Shown one piece after another: positions 1-8,083 of a DNA stretch of 64,000 nt. The stretch spans positions 70,020-134,019 of the forward strand of contig NZ_JBASAD010000038.1 in NCBI RefSeq assembly GCF_049650445.1, written 5' to 3'. Every line of letters begins with the position of its first letter. The first letter of the stretch is position 1. The notes under the pieces are model-generated. The model worked only from the letters and a program-made list of their open reading frames with translations, searched no databases and was not told where the DNA came from. Source of the stretch: Castellaniella sp049650445 (GTDB taxonomy: Bacteria; Pseudomonadota; Gammaproteobacteria; Burkholderiales; Burkholderiaceae_B). Position numbers and translations under genes: made by a program.

Positions 1-1
1 A

Positions 2-424
2 GAAGGCGTGGCGGTGGCCGAGCGCATTGCCGGCCAGCACGGGCACGTCAATTTCGACACCATCCCCTGGGTCATCTACACCTCGCCCGAAGTCGCCTGG
101 GTCGGCAAGACCGAACAGGCGCTCAAGGCCGAGGGGCGCGACTACAAGGCGGGCAGCTTCCCCTTCATGGCCAATGGCCGTGCGCGCGCACTGGGCGACA
201 CCACCGGTTTCGTCAAGATCCTGGCTGACGCCAAGACCGACGAAGTCCTGGGCGTGCACATCGTGGGCCCGATGGCCTCCGAACTGATCGCCGAGGCCGT
301 GACCATCATGGAATTCCGCGGCGCCGCCGAAGACATCGCGCGCATCTGCCATGCGCACCCGACCCTGTCCGAAGCCGTCAAGGAAGCCGCCCTGGCCGTC
401 GACAAGCGCACGCTGAACCTGTAA
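2..424 (+). CDS. lpdA: Dihydrolipoamide dehydrogenase (E3), C-terminal part
   Basis: This is the last 140 or so codons of an FAD-dependent pyridine nucleotide-disulfide oxidoreductase; the 5' part lies outside the window. The visible region is the C-terminal dimerisation domain. It contains the TSPEVAWVGKTE segment and, near the end, HAHPTLSEA, which carries the His-Glu dyad that acts as the catalytic base in E3 enzymes. E3 reoxidises the dihydrolipoyl group of 2-oxo acid dehydrogenases and passes electrons to NAD+. In related betaproteobacteria an E3 gene followed by zapE is the end of the sucA-sucB-lpd operon, so a 2-oxoglutarate dehydrogenase role is likely, but the E1/E2 genes are not visible. 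zapE begins only 10 nt downstream. Confidence 0.93.
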   Translation, partial: EGVAVAERIAGQHGHVNFDTIPWVIYTSPEVAWVGKTEQALKAEGRDYKAGSFPFMANGRARALGDTTGFVKILADAKTDEVLGVHIVGPMASELIAEAVTIMEFRGAAEDIARICHAHPTLSEAVKEAALAVDKRTLNL

Positions 425-434
425 GCCGCTGACG

Positions 435-1526
435 ATGGATGTCAGCGCGTATTACGCGCAAGCCCTGAGCGAGCGGGGCTTCGTCGCTGACGAAGCCCAG
501 CGCGCAGCGGTCGAGCGCCTGCAGCGATACTATGACGACTGGATCGAGTTCAAGCGTCAGCGCTCGAACGGCCTGAAAAAGCTGTTCCTGCGCCCGGCCG
601 TGCCGCGCGGGGTCTACCTGTGGGGCGGTGTCGGGCGCGGCAAGAGCTTTCTGATGGATGCGTTCTACCTGACCGTACCCGTCAAGCGCAAGGTGCGCCT
701 GCACTTTCACGAATTCATGCGCGGGGTCCACCGGGAAATCCGGGCCGTCAGCGGCGAGGCCGATCCGCTGGACCACGTGGCGCGCAAGGTCGCCGCCCGC
801 TATCGCCTGATCTGCTTCGACGAGTTCCACATCTCGGACGTGGCAGACGCCATGATTCTGTACCGGCTGCTGATGCGCCTGTTCGAGCACGGCACGTCCT
901 TCGTCATGACGTCGAACTACGAGCCGTCCACGCTTTACCCGGACGGCTTGCACCGTGACCGCATCCTGCCGGCCATCGCTCTGATCCAGGAACGGATGGA
1001 CGTGATGAACGTCGATGCGGGCGTGGACTACCGGCGCCGCACCCTGGCGCAACTGCGCACCTATATCACGCCGATCGTGGCCGCGACGCATGACGAGCTG
1101 CGCTCGGCCTTCGATCGTCTGGCCGATACGGCTGAACAAAAGCCCGTCCTGCGGATCGAGAACCGCGAGGTCCAGGCGGTGGCACTGGCCGGGACCGTGG
1201 TCTGGTTCAGTTTCCAGGCCCTGTGTGGTACTCCGCGCTCGCAGAACGACTACCTGGATCTGGCCGACCGCTTCCAGACCGTGATCGTGTCCGACGTGCC
1301 GCGCATGAGCCCGCGCCAGGCGTCCGAGGCGCGCCGCTTCACCTGGCTGGTGGACGTGCTGTACGACCACAAGGTCAAGCTGATCCTGTCGGCGCAGTGC
1401 CCGGCCGATGCCCTCTATACTGAAGGGCCGATGTCGAATGAATTCTCCCGTACCGTGTCGCGCCTGATGGAAATGCAGTCGCGCGAATACCTGGCCGAAA
1501 CGCGCCGGGCCTCGGTCGTCCTGTAG
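435..1526 (+). CDS. zapE: Cell division protein ZapE (AFG1-family AAA+ ATPase)
   Basis: The product is 363 residues, normal for the AFG1/ZapE family. The Walker A motif is GGVGRGKS (about residues 64-71) in the context YLWGGVGRGKSFLMD. Walker B follows at LICFDEFHISD, and MTSNYEPSTLYPDGLHRDRILP is the sensor/arginine-finger region typical of the family. In E. coli ZapE acts at the division ring late in constriction, and mitochondrial homologues assist turnover of respiratory complexes. The ATG is 10 nt after the lpdA stop, so the two genes are probably co-transcribed. There is no signal peptide, so the protein is cytoplasmic or peripheral. Confidence 0.93.
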   Translation: MDVSAYYAQALSERGFVADEAQRAAVERLQRYYDDWIEFKRQRSNGLKKLFLRPAVPRGVYLWGGVGRGKSFLMDAFYLTVPVKRKVRLHFHEFMRGVHREIRAVSGEADPLDHVARKVAARYRLICFDEFHISDVADAMILYRLLMRLFEHGTSFVMTSNYEPSTLYPDGLHRDRILPAIALIQERMDVMNVDAGVDYRRRTLAQLRTYITPIVAATHDELRSAFDRLADTAEQKPVLRIENREVQAVALAGTVVWFSFQALCGTPRSQNDYLDLADRFQTVIVSDVPRMSPRQASEARRFTWLVDVLYDHKVKLILSAQCPADALYTEGPMSNEFSRTVSRLMEMQSREYLAETRRASVVL

Positions 1527-1559
1527 GGGCGGGACACGCCCTTGTCGTCTGGAAATCCC

Positions 1560-2900
1560 ATGAGCACACCCGCCACCCGCGTCCTGACCGGCATCACCCC
1601 GTCGGGCACTCCCCACTTGGGCAATTACGCCGGCGCCATCCGCCCGGCGATCCAGGCCAGCACCGAGCCGGGCGTGGACGCCTTCTTCTTCCTGGCCGAT
1701 TATCACGCGCTGATCAAGTGCGACGATCCGGCGCGCATCGCGCGCTCGCGGCTGGAGATCGCTGCGACCTGGATCGCGGCCGGCCTGGATACGGATCGGA
1801 CGACTTTCTACCGTCAGTCGGACGTCCCGGAAATCCCGGAACTGTGCTGGATGCTGAACTGCGTCACGGCCAAGGGCCTGATGAACCGGGCGCACGCCTA
1901 CAAGGCCTCCGTGGATGCCAACACCGCCAAGGGCGTCGAACCGGACGACGGCGTGACCATGGGGCTGTTTTCCTACCCGGTGCTGATGGCCGCCGACATT
2001 CTGATGTTCAACGCCCACCGCGTGCCGGTGGGGCGCGACCAGGTCCAGCACCTGGAAATGGCGCGCGACATCGCTCAGCGCTTCAACCACCTCTACGGCC
2101 GGGGCGAGGACCTGTTCGTGCTGCCGGAAGTCCAGCTCGACGAGGCCGTCGCCACGCTGCCGGGCCTGGACGGCCGCAAGATGTCCAAGAGCTACGACAA
2201 CACCATTCCCTTGTTCGAGGGCGGGACCAAGGCGCTGAAGTCGACCGTGGCGCGGATCGTCACCGATTCGCGTCTGCCCGGCGAGCCCAAGGACGCCGAG
2301 GGTTCGCACCTGTATATGCTGTATCAGGCTTTCTCCACGCCCGCGCAGACGGTGGCGTTCCGTGCGGCCCTGGAAGGTGGTCTGGGATGGGGCGAGGCCA
2401 AGCAGGCGCTGTGTGAGCAGATCGAGACGCAGATCGGTCCGATGCGTGAACGCTATGCGGACCTGATGGCCCATCCCGAGCGGATCGAGGACATTCTGCA
2501 GGCCGGCGCGGCCAAGGCCCGGCGCATTGCGACGCCGATGATGGCGCGTTTGCGCGAGGCCGTGGGCTTGCGCATGACTGCAGGGACCGGCGCCGCACAT
2601 GCGGCAGGGGCGTCCGGCGCCGCGCGCGCGAGCCGCGCCCGGATCGTGTCTTTCCGCGACGAGGACGGCCGGTTCCGCCAGCGTCTGTTCGGTGCCGATG
2701 GCACCGAACTGCTGCTGTCCGAGCCCTTCGGTGACCCCAAGGCCTTGAACGCCCTGGGCCGGTCTTTCGCCGGACGGGACCTGTCGGGTCTGGTGCCCGG
2801 AGCCGATGGTCTGGTCACGCTGGAGGCCGACAGCCTGTGTTGGGCTCATGTTCCCGCGGATCGCCTGGCGGCGGTTCGGCAAGCCCTGGCACAACTTTGA
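1560..2900 (+). CDS. trpS: Tryptophanyl-tRNA synthetase with C-terminal extension
   Basis: Class I aminoacyl-tRNA synthetase that charges tRNA-Trp. The HIGH-type signature appears near the N-terminus (TPHLGNYAGA) and KMSKSYDN is present at about residue 205. I start at the ATG at 1560 because the open frame's earlier TTG gives an unconvincing leader and homologues begin close to the RVLTGITPSG motif. The protein is 446 residues against roughly 330-350 for the usual bacterial enzyme. The extra ~100 C-terminal residues follow an Ala/Gly-rich linker (about 345-360) and read SFRDEDGRFRQRLFGADG. That pattern resembles DUF1508/YegP-type small domains, but this is a weak inference. Catalytic motifs are intact. 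Confidence 0.95.
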   Translation: MSTPATRVLTGITPSGTPHLGNYAGAIRPAIQASTEPGVDAFFFLADYHALIKCDDPARIARSRLEIAATWIAAGLDTDRTTFYRQSDVPEIPELCWMLNCVTAKGLMNRAHAYKASVDANTAKGVEPDDGVTMGLFSYPVLMAADILMFNAHRVPVGRDQVQHLEMARDIAQRFNHLYGRGEDLFVLPEVQLDEAVATLPGLDGRKMSKSYDNTIPLFEGGTKALKSTVARIVTDSRLPGEPKDAEGSHLYMLYQAFSTPAQTVAFRAALEGGLGWGEAKQALCEQIETQIGPMRERYADLMAHPERIEDILQAGAAKARRIATPMMARLREAVGLRMTAGTGAAHAAGASGAARASRARIVSFRDEDGRFRQRLFGADGTELLLSEPFGDPKALNALGRSFAGRDLSGLVPGADGLVTLEADSLCWAHVPADRLAAVRQALAQL

Positions 2901-2958
2901 GCGCGGGCGCGCCTGCGCATCAGGGTTTCACGAGTTTGATAGAGAGGATGTGTTTCGA

Positions 2959-3642
2959 ATGAAGTCGAGTGGGTGCTTTGCGGCTGTTCTGGCCGCTGCG
3001 GTATTGTCCGCATCTCTGCCGGTCCAGGCCGGGTCGGCGCGTTTCAATCTTGGCGCAGTGTCTTTGTACAAGGACCGGGGCGTGGATCAGAATGATCGCA
3101 ACGAATCGGTGCGTCCGGCCGTCCAGGGCGGGGTGGATTACGATTTCGACAGCGGCTTCTATGTCGGCAACTGGAATTCGACTGGCCGTTTCGGCAACGC
3201 AGACTTGAAAATGGACACCTATGGCGGCTATCGGGCACAGCTGTCCAAGGACCTCGGGCTGGATGCCGGCTACATCCATTATTTCTATCCGGGTGAAGGC
3301 TCGCGCAATGCGGGCGAGGTCTATGCGGGCCTGAACTACCAGCGGCTCGGGTTCAAGGTCTATCGCGGCATGCGCGAAGACGTCAACAAGAACGACATGT
3401 ACTACAAGGTGAGCTATACCCATCCTCTGATGGACAGGCTCGACCTGCGGCTGGGCGCGGGTTACCAGACCTATGACGCGTCCAATCTGCGAAACAAGCT
3501 CGACTACGGCGTCGGCATGGATTACACCCTGGGCAAGCATCTGACCCTGTCGGGGACAGTGGTGGGCGCCAACCGCCGACACGATGTGGATGATGGCTCG
3601 CGCGATGCGCGCTTCATCGTGGGGGCCGGCGCCCGCTTCTGA
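2959..3642 (+). CDS. TorF/Gcw_chp-family putative outer-membrane beta-barrel protein
   Basis: The product is 227 residues with a clear Sec signal peptide (KSSG, then a hydrophobic core, then cleavage after VQA). The mature part starts GSARFNLGAVSLYKDRGVDQNDRNE and then alternates polar and aromatic residues in short strands (YDFDSGFYVGNWNST, YGGYRAQLSKDLGLDAGYIHYFYPG). It ends in ...FIVGAGARF, a C-terminal Phe typical of outer-membrane barrels. This matches the proteobacterial family of about 220-250 residues called TorF or Gcw_chp, whose function is not firmly known. The ATG at 2959 was chosen because it gives the signal peptide; the open frame extends further upstream without support. It faces the transporter operon tail to tail. 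Confidence 0.8.
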   Translation: MKSSGCFAAVLAAAVLSASLPVQAGSARFNLGAVSLYKDRGVDQNDRNESVRPAVQGGVDYDFDSGFYVGNWNSTGRFGNADLKMDTYGGYRAQLSKDLGLDAGYIHYFYPGEGSRNAGEVYAGLNYQRLGFKVYRGMREDVNKNDMYYKVSYTHPLMDRLDLRLGAGYQTYDASNLRNKLDYGVGMDYTLGKHLTLSGTVVGANRRHDVDDGSRDARFIVGAGARF

Positions 3643-3660
3643 CGGGCGCGGCCGGGCCAC

Positions 3661-3680
3661 GCCGGTCCCCGGGGACCGGC
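3661..3680. terminator. Perfect GC-rich palindrome between convergent genes
   Basis: A 20-nt perfect inverted repeat (GCCGGTCCCC followed directly by its complement) sits between the stop of the porin-like gene and the stop of the permease gene on the other strand. The position fits a bidirectional transcription end, but no T tract follows on either strand, so it could also be only a stabilising or Rho-associated 3' hairpin. Confidence 0.45.
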
Positions 3681-3691
3681 GCTCGGACCGC

Positions 3692-4531
3692 TCAGTTGTC
3701 CAGCCGTACGGTCTTGGCCTCGACGCGGCCGCGCAGCCATTCCAGGGCCAGCAGCAGCGCCGTCGAGAACAGGATCAGGATGGTGGCCACGGCGGCGATC
3801 ACCGGGCTGATGTTCTCGCGGATGCCGGTGAACATCTGGCGCGGCAGCGTGACCTGCTCGGGGCCTGCCAGGAACAGCGTGATCACGATTTCGTCGAATG
3901 CCGTGGCGAAGGCGAACAGGGCGCCGGCGATGACGCCGGGTGCGATGATGGGCAGCGTCACGCGGAAGAAGGACTGGACGGGGCCGGCACCCAGGCTGTA
4001 GCTGGCGCGCAGCAGGTTGGGATCGAAGCCCTGCAGGGTGGCCGAGACGGTGGTGACCACGAAGGGGGCGCCTATCGCGGCCAGGGCCAGGATCAGGCCG
4101 CCGTAGCTGTTGACCAGGCCGTAGGGCGCGAAGAACAGGTAGATGCCCAGGCCGGTCACCACCAGCGGCACGATCATCGGCGAAATCAGCACCGCCATCA
4201 GCAGGCCCTTGCCGGGAAATTGAGCGCGATGCAGGCCGGCTGCGGCCAGCGTCCCCAGAACGGTGGCCAGCAGGGTGGCGGCGGGGGCAACGATGAAGCT
4301 GTTGGTGGTCGCCCGGGCCCAGTCGTCCGACTGGAACAGGGCTTCGTACCAGCGTAGCGAGAAGGACTCGATGGGGTAGAGCAGCATCGAACTCTGGTTG
4401 AACGACAGCGGGACGATCACCAGGATCGGCAGCAGCAGGAACACCAGGAGCAGCACACACAGGATGCGCAGCGTGTAGTGCCAGGTGCGCTCGGTCAGCG
4501 ACAGGTAGGGCGGGAATTCGGTCTTGAACAT
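3692..4531 (-). CDS. Polyamine-type ABC transporter permease (PotC/PotI-like)
   Basis: Inner-membrane permease of 279 residues with about six hydrophobic segments, the first at TLRILCVLLLVFLLLPILVIV. The conserved cytoplasmic loop that docks the ATPase (EAA-type) is seen near residue 185 as FRVTLPIIAPGVIAGALFAF, followed by ATAFDEIVI, as in PotC/PotI. The gene is the last of a minus-strand set. It starts 10 nt after the stop of the other permease, which is the usual order for spermidine/putrescine importers (ATPase, binding protein, PotB-type, PotC-type). Substrate is inferred from the adjacent aminotransferase genes and not from this protein. Confidence 0.9.
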   Translation of the reverse strand: MFKTEFPPYLSLTERTWHYTLRILCVLLLVFLLLPILVIVPLSFNQSSMLLYPIESFSLRWYEALFQSDDWARATTNSFIVAPAATLLATVLGTLAAAGLHRAQFPGKGLLMAVLISPMIVPLVVTGLGIYLFFAPYGLVNSYGGLILALAAIGAPFVVTTVSATLQGFDPNLLRASYSLGAGPVQSFFRVTLPIIAPGVIAGALFAFATAFDEIVITLFLAGPEQVTLPRQMFTGIRENISPVIAAVATILILFSTALLLALEWLRGRVEAKTVRLDN

Positions 4532-4541
4532 GTCTGTCCTC

Positions 4542-5777
4542 TCAGTTCAGGGCCAGTTCCTTGCCGGAGATTCGGCGGTACAGGGCGTAGAGCAGCAGGG
4601 TGGCCACCAGCAGGATCAGGCCCAGCGCGCTGGCCATGCCCCAGTTGATGGTCTGGTTGGTGAAGTAGGCGACGTAGTAGCTGATCATCTGGTCGCCGGC
4701 ACCGCCCAGCAGGGCCGGCGTGATGTAGTAACCAATGGCGATGATGAACACCAGCAGCGATCCGGCGGCGATGCCGGGGTAGGTCTGCGGCACGTACACG
4801 CGCCAGAAAGCGGCGAACGGATGGCTGCCCAGAGAGATGGCGGCGCGCTGATAGCTGGGGGGCACCGACTGCATGACGCTGTACAGGGGCAGCACCATGA
4901 AGGGCAGCAGGATGTGGACCATGGCGATGTAGACGCCCAGGCGGTTGAACAGCAGGGGCAGGGGTTCGGAGATCAGGCCCAGGTCGCCCAGGGCGCTGTT
5001 GATCAGGCCTTCGCGCTGCAGCAGCACCACCCAGGCGGCGATGCGCACCAGCACCGAGGTCCAGAAGGGGATCAGGATGCAGATCAGGACCAGGTTGGCG
5101 CGCCGTTTGGGCAGACGCGTGATCCAGTAGGCCAGGGGGTAGCCCAGTGCGAGGGCGACCAGGGTGACCACCAGGCTCATGATGAAGGTGCGCGAAAAGA
5201 TTTCCTGGAAGGCGGAGGTGCCCTCGGGCGCCGCCACGATCGAGCCGTTCTCGTCGAGTTTCAGGTCCAGAGACGCCAGCAGGTAGTAGGGCGTCCAGGC
5301 CTTGTCGTTGTTGGCGATGACCCGCCAGTAGGCGGGTTCGGCCCAGCGTTTGTCCAGATCGGTCAGTTGTGCGCGGGCGTCGGCGGCGTCGGCCGCCTGG
5401 ATCGGCATATGGCGCAGGGTCTTGAAGATCAGCGAGCGGTAGCCGGCGATCTCGTAGTTCAGGCGGCGGGCGAGTTCGCCTGCAGCAGGAGAGCTTTTGG
5501 CGTTTGTCAGGTCCTGGGCCAGCGCCTGGAAGGCCGTGTCAGGCGGCGTGGCCTGGCCGTCCCATTGGGAGAGCGCCTGCAGGGTATGGGGCAGGGTGTC
5601 GATGACTTCGGGATTGTCGGCGGCGCGTGTCAACAGGGCCGCGATCGGGATCACGAAGATCGCCAGCAGGAACAGGGCCAGGGGCCCGACCAGCAGGAGG
5701 GCGCGCCCGGTCTCGCGTCGCTGCGTGGCGCGCATCGAGCGCCGGATGGCACCGGGGTCGTCTAAGGTCGTGTCCAT
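4542..5777 (-). CDS. Polyamine-type ABC transporter permease (PotB/PotH-like)
   Basis: The product is 411 residues. The first membrane helix (LLLVGPLALFLLAIFVIPIAALL) is followed by an unusually long periplasmic loop of roughly 150 residues before the core permease domain (FIMSLVVTLVALALGYPLAYWI onward). The EAA-type loop is at FAAFWRVYVPQTYPGIAAG. The long first loop explains why the protein is larger than E. coli PotB (~275-285 residues); similar long forms exist among PotB/PotH-like permeases. I chose the ATG at 5777 because AAGG lies 10 nt upstream; a TTG at 5798 is possible. It is in one operon with the binding protein and second permease. Confidence 0.9.
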   Translation of the reverse strand: MDTTLDDPGAIRRSMRATQRRETGRALLLVGPLALFLLAIFVIPIAALLTRAADNPEVIDTLPHTLQALSQWDGQATPPDTAFQALAQDLTNAKSSPAAGELARRLNYEIAGYRSLIFKTLRHMPIQAADAADARAQLTDLDKRWAEPAYWRVIANNDKAWTPYYLLASLDLKLDENGSIVAAPEGTSAFQEIFSRTFIMSLVVTLVALALGYPLAYWITRLPKRRANLVLICILIPFWTSVLVRIAAWVVLLQREGLINSALGDLGLISEPLPLLFNRLGVYIAMVHILLPFMVLPLYSVMQSVPPSYQRAAISLGSHPFAAFWRVYVPQTYPGIAAGSLLVFIIAIGYYITPALLGGAGDQMISYYVAYFTNQTINWGMASALGLILLVATLLLYALYRRISGKELALN

Positions 5778-5843
5778 GGCAGGGTTTTCCTTGGTCAAGC
5801 GCTGGGGGCCGGCGCCCAGCCGGCCCCCAGGCGAATCAACAGA

Positions 5844-6887
5844 TCAGCGGGCGGCCCAGGCCGTGAAGCGCTGTTCAAGTTCTTCGCCGTGGTCGGTCCA
5901 GAATTCCAGATCGTTGAACAGGGCGTTGCGGGCGTTGGCCGGAGAATTGGGCACATTGGCCAGCACCTCGGGCTTGAGCATGCCGATGGCCTCTTTGCTG
6001 ACCGGTCCGTAGGCGATGTGCTCCGAATAGGACGCCTGCGCCTTGGGTGAGCTGGCGTAGCGGATGAACTCGATCGCCTGGTCCTTGTTCGGCGAGCCGG
6101 CGGGGATGACCCAGTAGTCGAAGTCGTAGACGCTGCCGGCCCAGACGACCTTCAGGGGCCGGCCTTCGCGCTGCGCGGCGTCGATGCGGCCGTTGTAGGC
6201 GGCGGACATGACGACGTCGCCGGCCGACAGCATCTGCGGCGGCTGGGCGCCGGCTTCCCACCACTGGACGTGGGGCTTGATTTCGTCGAGCTTCTTGAAG
6301 GCGCGGTCCACGCCTTCGGGCGTCGCCAGCACCTTGTAGACGTCCTGCGGCGGCACGCCGTCGGCCATCAGGGCGAATTCGACGTTGTAGTGTGCGCCCT
6401 TGCGCAGGCCGCGCTTGCCGGGGAATTTCTTCACATCCCAGAAATCGGCCCAGCCGGTCGGCGGGGTCTTCAGGGTGTCGGCGTTGTAGGCCAGGACGGT
6501 GGACCAGACGAAGGTGCCCACGCCGCAGTATTTCAGGGCGCCGCGCACCATGTCGGCCTTGTTCAGGATGGTGCCCCAGTCGATGTTCTCGTACAAGCCC
6601 TCGTCGCAGCCGCGACCCAGATCGCCGGTCTCGACTTCGACGGCGTCCCAGACGACGTTTTTCGACTGGACCATGGCCTTGACCTTGGCCTGCTCGCCGT
6701 TATAGGCCACGGGGATGACCTTTTTGCCGGTTTCTTTTTCGTAGGGCTGGATGAAAGCGGCGTTCTGGGCGTCGCCGTTGGCGCCGCCAAAGTTCACGAC
6801 CGTCAGGTCGCGGGCCTGGGCGGGCGCCTGGGCCAGTGCCAGGGGTAGCGCGAGGGCCAGAGCCGTCAGCAGAGTCTGGTTTTTCAT
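5844..6887 (-). CDS. Periplasmic polyamine-type binding protein (PotD/SpuD/PotF-like)
   Basis: The product is 347 residues with a signal peptide (MKNQTLLTALALALPLALAQ, probable cleavage after AQA). The mature start RDLTVVNFGGANGDAQNAAFIQPYEKETG is typical of family 1 solute-binding proteins for polyamines and related compounds. WDAVEVETGDLGRGCDEG, the Trp-rich VQWWEAGAQPPQMLSAGDVVMSAAYNGR and the FDYWVIPAGSPNKDQAIEFIRY region fit PotD/PotF-type folds. Ligand residues cannot be assigned by eye. Position between the ATPase gene (35 nt upstream) and the two permeases makes it the receptor of this importer. Putrescine, cadaverine, GABA or 5-aminovalerate are the likely ligands given the neighbours. 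Confidence 0.9.
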   Translation of the reverse strand: MKNQTLLTALALALPLALAQAPAQARDLTVVNFGGANGDAQNAAFIQPYEKETGKKVIPVAYNGEQAKVKAMVQSKNVVWDAVEVETGDLGRGCDEGLYENIDWGTILNKADMVRGALKYCGVGTFVWSTVLAYNADTLKTPPTGWADFWDVKKFPGKRGLRKGAHYNVEFALMADGVPPQDVYKVLATPEGVDRAFKKLDEIKPHVQWWEAGAQPPQMLSAGDVVMSAAYNGRIDAAQREGRPLKVVWAGSVYDFDYWVIPAGSPNKDQAIEFIRYASSPKAQASYSEHIAYGPVSKEAIGMLKPEVLANVPNSPANARNALFNDLEFWTDHGEELEQRFTAWAAR

Positions 6888-6922
6888 GGGATGTCTCCTG
6901 TGTTGTCGTAGGAATAGGAATA

Positions 6923-8014
6923 TCAGGGGAGGAAAACGCGGACGTGCCCGGGATCGATCCGGAGAGGGATTCGGGTTCCGGGTGCATGCGACCCGGCGTC
7001 CGCGGCCAGGGGCATTTTGACGAAGAAGGTGTCACCGCCGTCCAGGCGGCAGCGCAGGCGGACGTGGTCGCCGAAGTAGACCTCGTCGACCGTCTGGGCC
7101 TGGAATCCGTTGTCGCTGCCCGGCGGAGCGGGCATGACGCGTTCCGGGCGCATCGCCACGACGCAGGGGGCGCCGGCCTGCAGGCCCTGGACGTTGAGAC
7201 CGCGCAGCAGCGTGCCGCCGGCCAGTTCGACCTGGCACAGTTCGCCTTCGATGGCGCGCACGGTGCCGGGGAACTGGTTGCTGTCGCCCACGAAGCCCGC
7301 GACGAAGCGGTTGCACGGGGTCTCGTACAGCGTGTCGGCGGCGCAGACCTGCTGGATGACGCCCTGGTTGAACACCGCGATGCGGTTGCTCATGGTCAGG
7401 GCTTCGCTCTGGTCGTGGGTGACGTAGACGAAGGTGATGCCCAGTTGCCGGTGCAGCGCCTTGAGTTCGAGCTGCATGTGTTCGCGCAACTGCTTGTCCA
7501 GCGCGCCCAGTGGTTCGTCCATGAGGACGATCTTGGGCTGGAAGACCAGCGCACGCGCCAGGGCGATGCGCTGCTGCTGGCCACCTGAAAGTTGGGCGGG
7601 GTAGCGTTTGGCGAAGTCCTGCATCTGCACCATGGACAGGGCTTCGTGGATGCGCTGCGCACGTTGTGCGGCGGGCATCTTGCGGACCTTCAGGGGGTAT
7701 TCCAGATTGCGTTCGACCGTCATGTGGGGGAACAGCGCGTAATTCTGGAACACCATGCCCAGGTTGCGGTGGTGCGGCGGGACGTCGTTCAGGCGGCGTC
7801 CTTCCAGGACGATGTCGCCCCGCGTCGGGGATTCGAAGCCGGCAAGCATCATCAGACAGGTGGTCTTGCCCGAGCCGGAGGGACCGAGCAGGGACAGGAA
7901 CTCGCCGGGGTGGATGTCCAGATTGAGATCACGGACAACCAGGTTGCTGCCATCGTAGGATTTCTGAACGCCCTGGAAGCGGACCAGGGGTTCGGGGGCG
8001 GGAACTGCGGACAT
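6923..8014 (-). CDS. Polyamine-type ABC transporter ATP-binding protein (PotA/PotG-like)
   Basis: The product is 363 residues. Walker A is GPSGSGKTT (about 45-53), the Q-loop region is MVFQNYALFPHMTV, the signature is LSGGQQQRIALARAL, Walker B is VLMDEPLGALD and the switch His is in VTHDQSEALTMS. A C-terminal TOBE-type domain (from FPGTVRAIEG to the end) is present, as in PotA. The ATG at 8014 has GGAGG nine nt upstream, so I prefer it over the TTG at 8023. It energises the importer encoded by the next three genes and follows the gabT-like gene by 69 nt, which links uptake with catabolism. Confidence 0.93.
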   Translation of the reverse strand: MSAVPAPEPLVRFQGVQKSYDGSNLVVRDLNLDIHPGEFLSLLGPSGSGKTTCLMMLAGFESPTRGDIVLEGRRLNDVPPHHRNLGMVFQNYALFPHMTVERNLEYPLKVRKMPAAQRAQRIHEALSMVQMQDFAKRYPAQLSGGQQQRIALARALVFQPKIVLMDEPLGALDKQLREHMQLELKALHRQLGITFVYVTHDQSEALTMSNRIAVFNQGVIQQVCAADTLYETPCNRFVAGFVGDSNQFPGTVRAIEGELCQVELAGGTLLRGLNVQGLQAGAPCVVAMRPERVMPAPPGSDNGFQAQTVDEVYFGDHVRLRCRLDGGDTFFVKMPLAADAGSHAPGTRIPLRIDPGHVRVFLP

Positions 8015-8083
8015 CGGGAGCAACCTCCGGAATGGATGAAGGGGAGCCAGAACGGGTCAGGGGCTGGGGGGCGCGGGACCCTG

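Noticed and set aside
378..2894. 838-codon open frame on the minus strand opposite zapE and trpS
   Set aside because: It lies antisense to two well-recognised genes and its composition (Gln/His/Arg-rich) is the typical shadow of GC-rich coding sequence.
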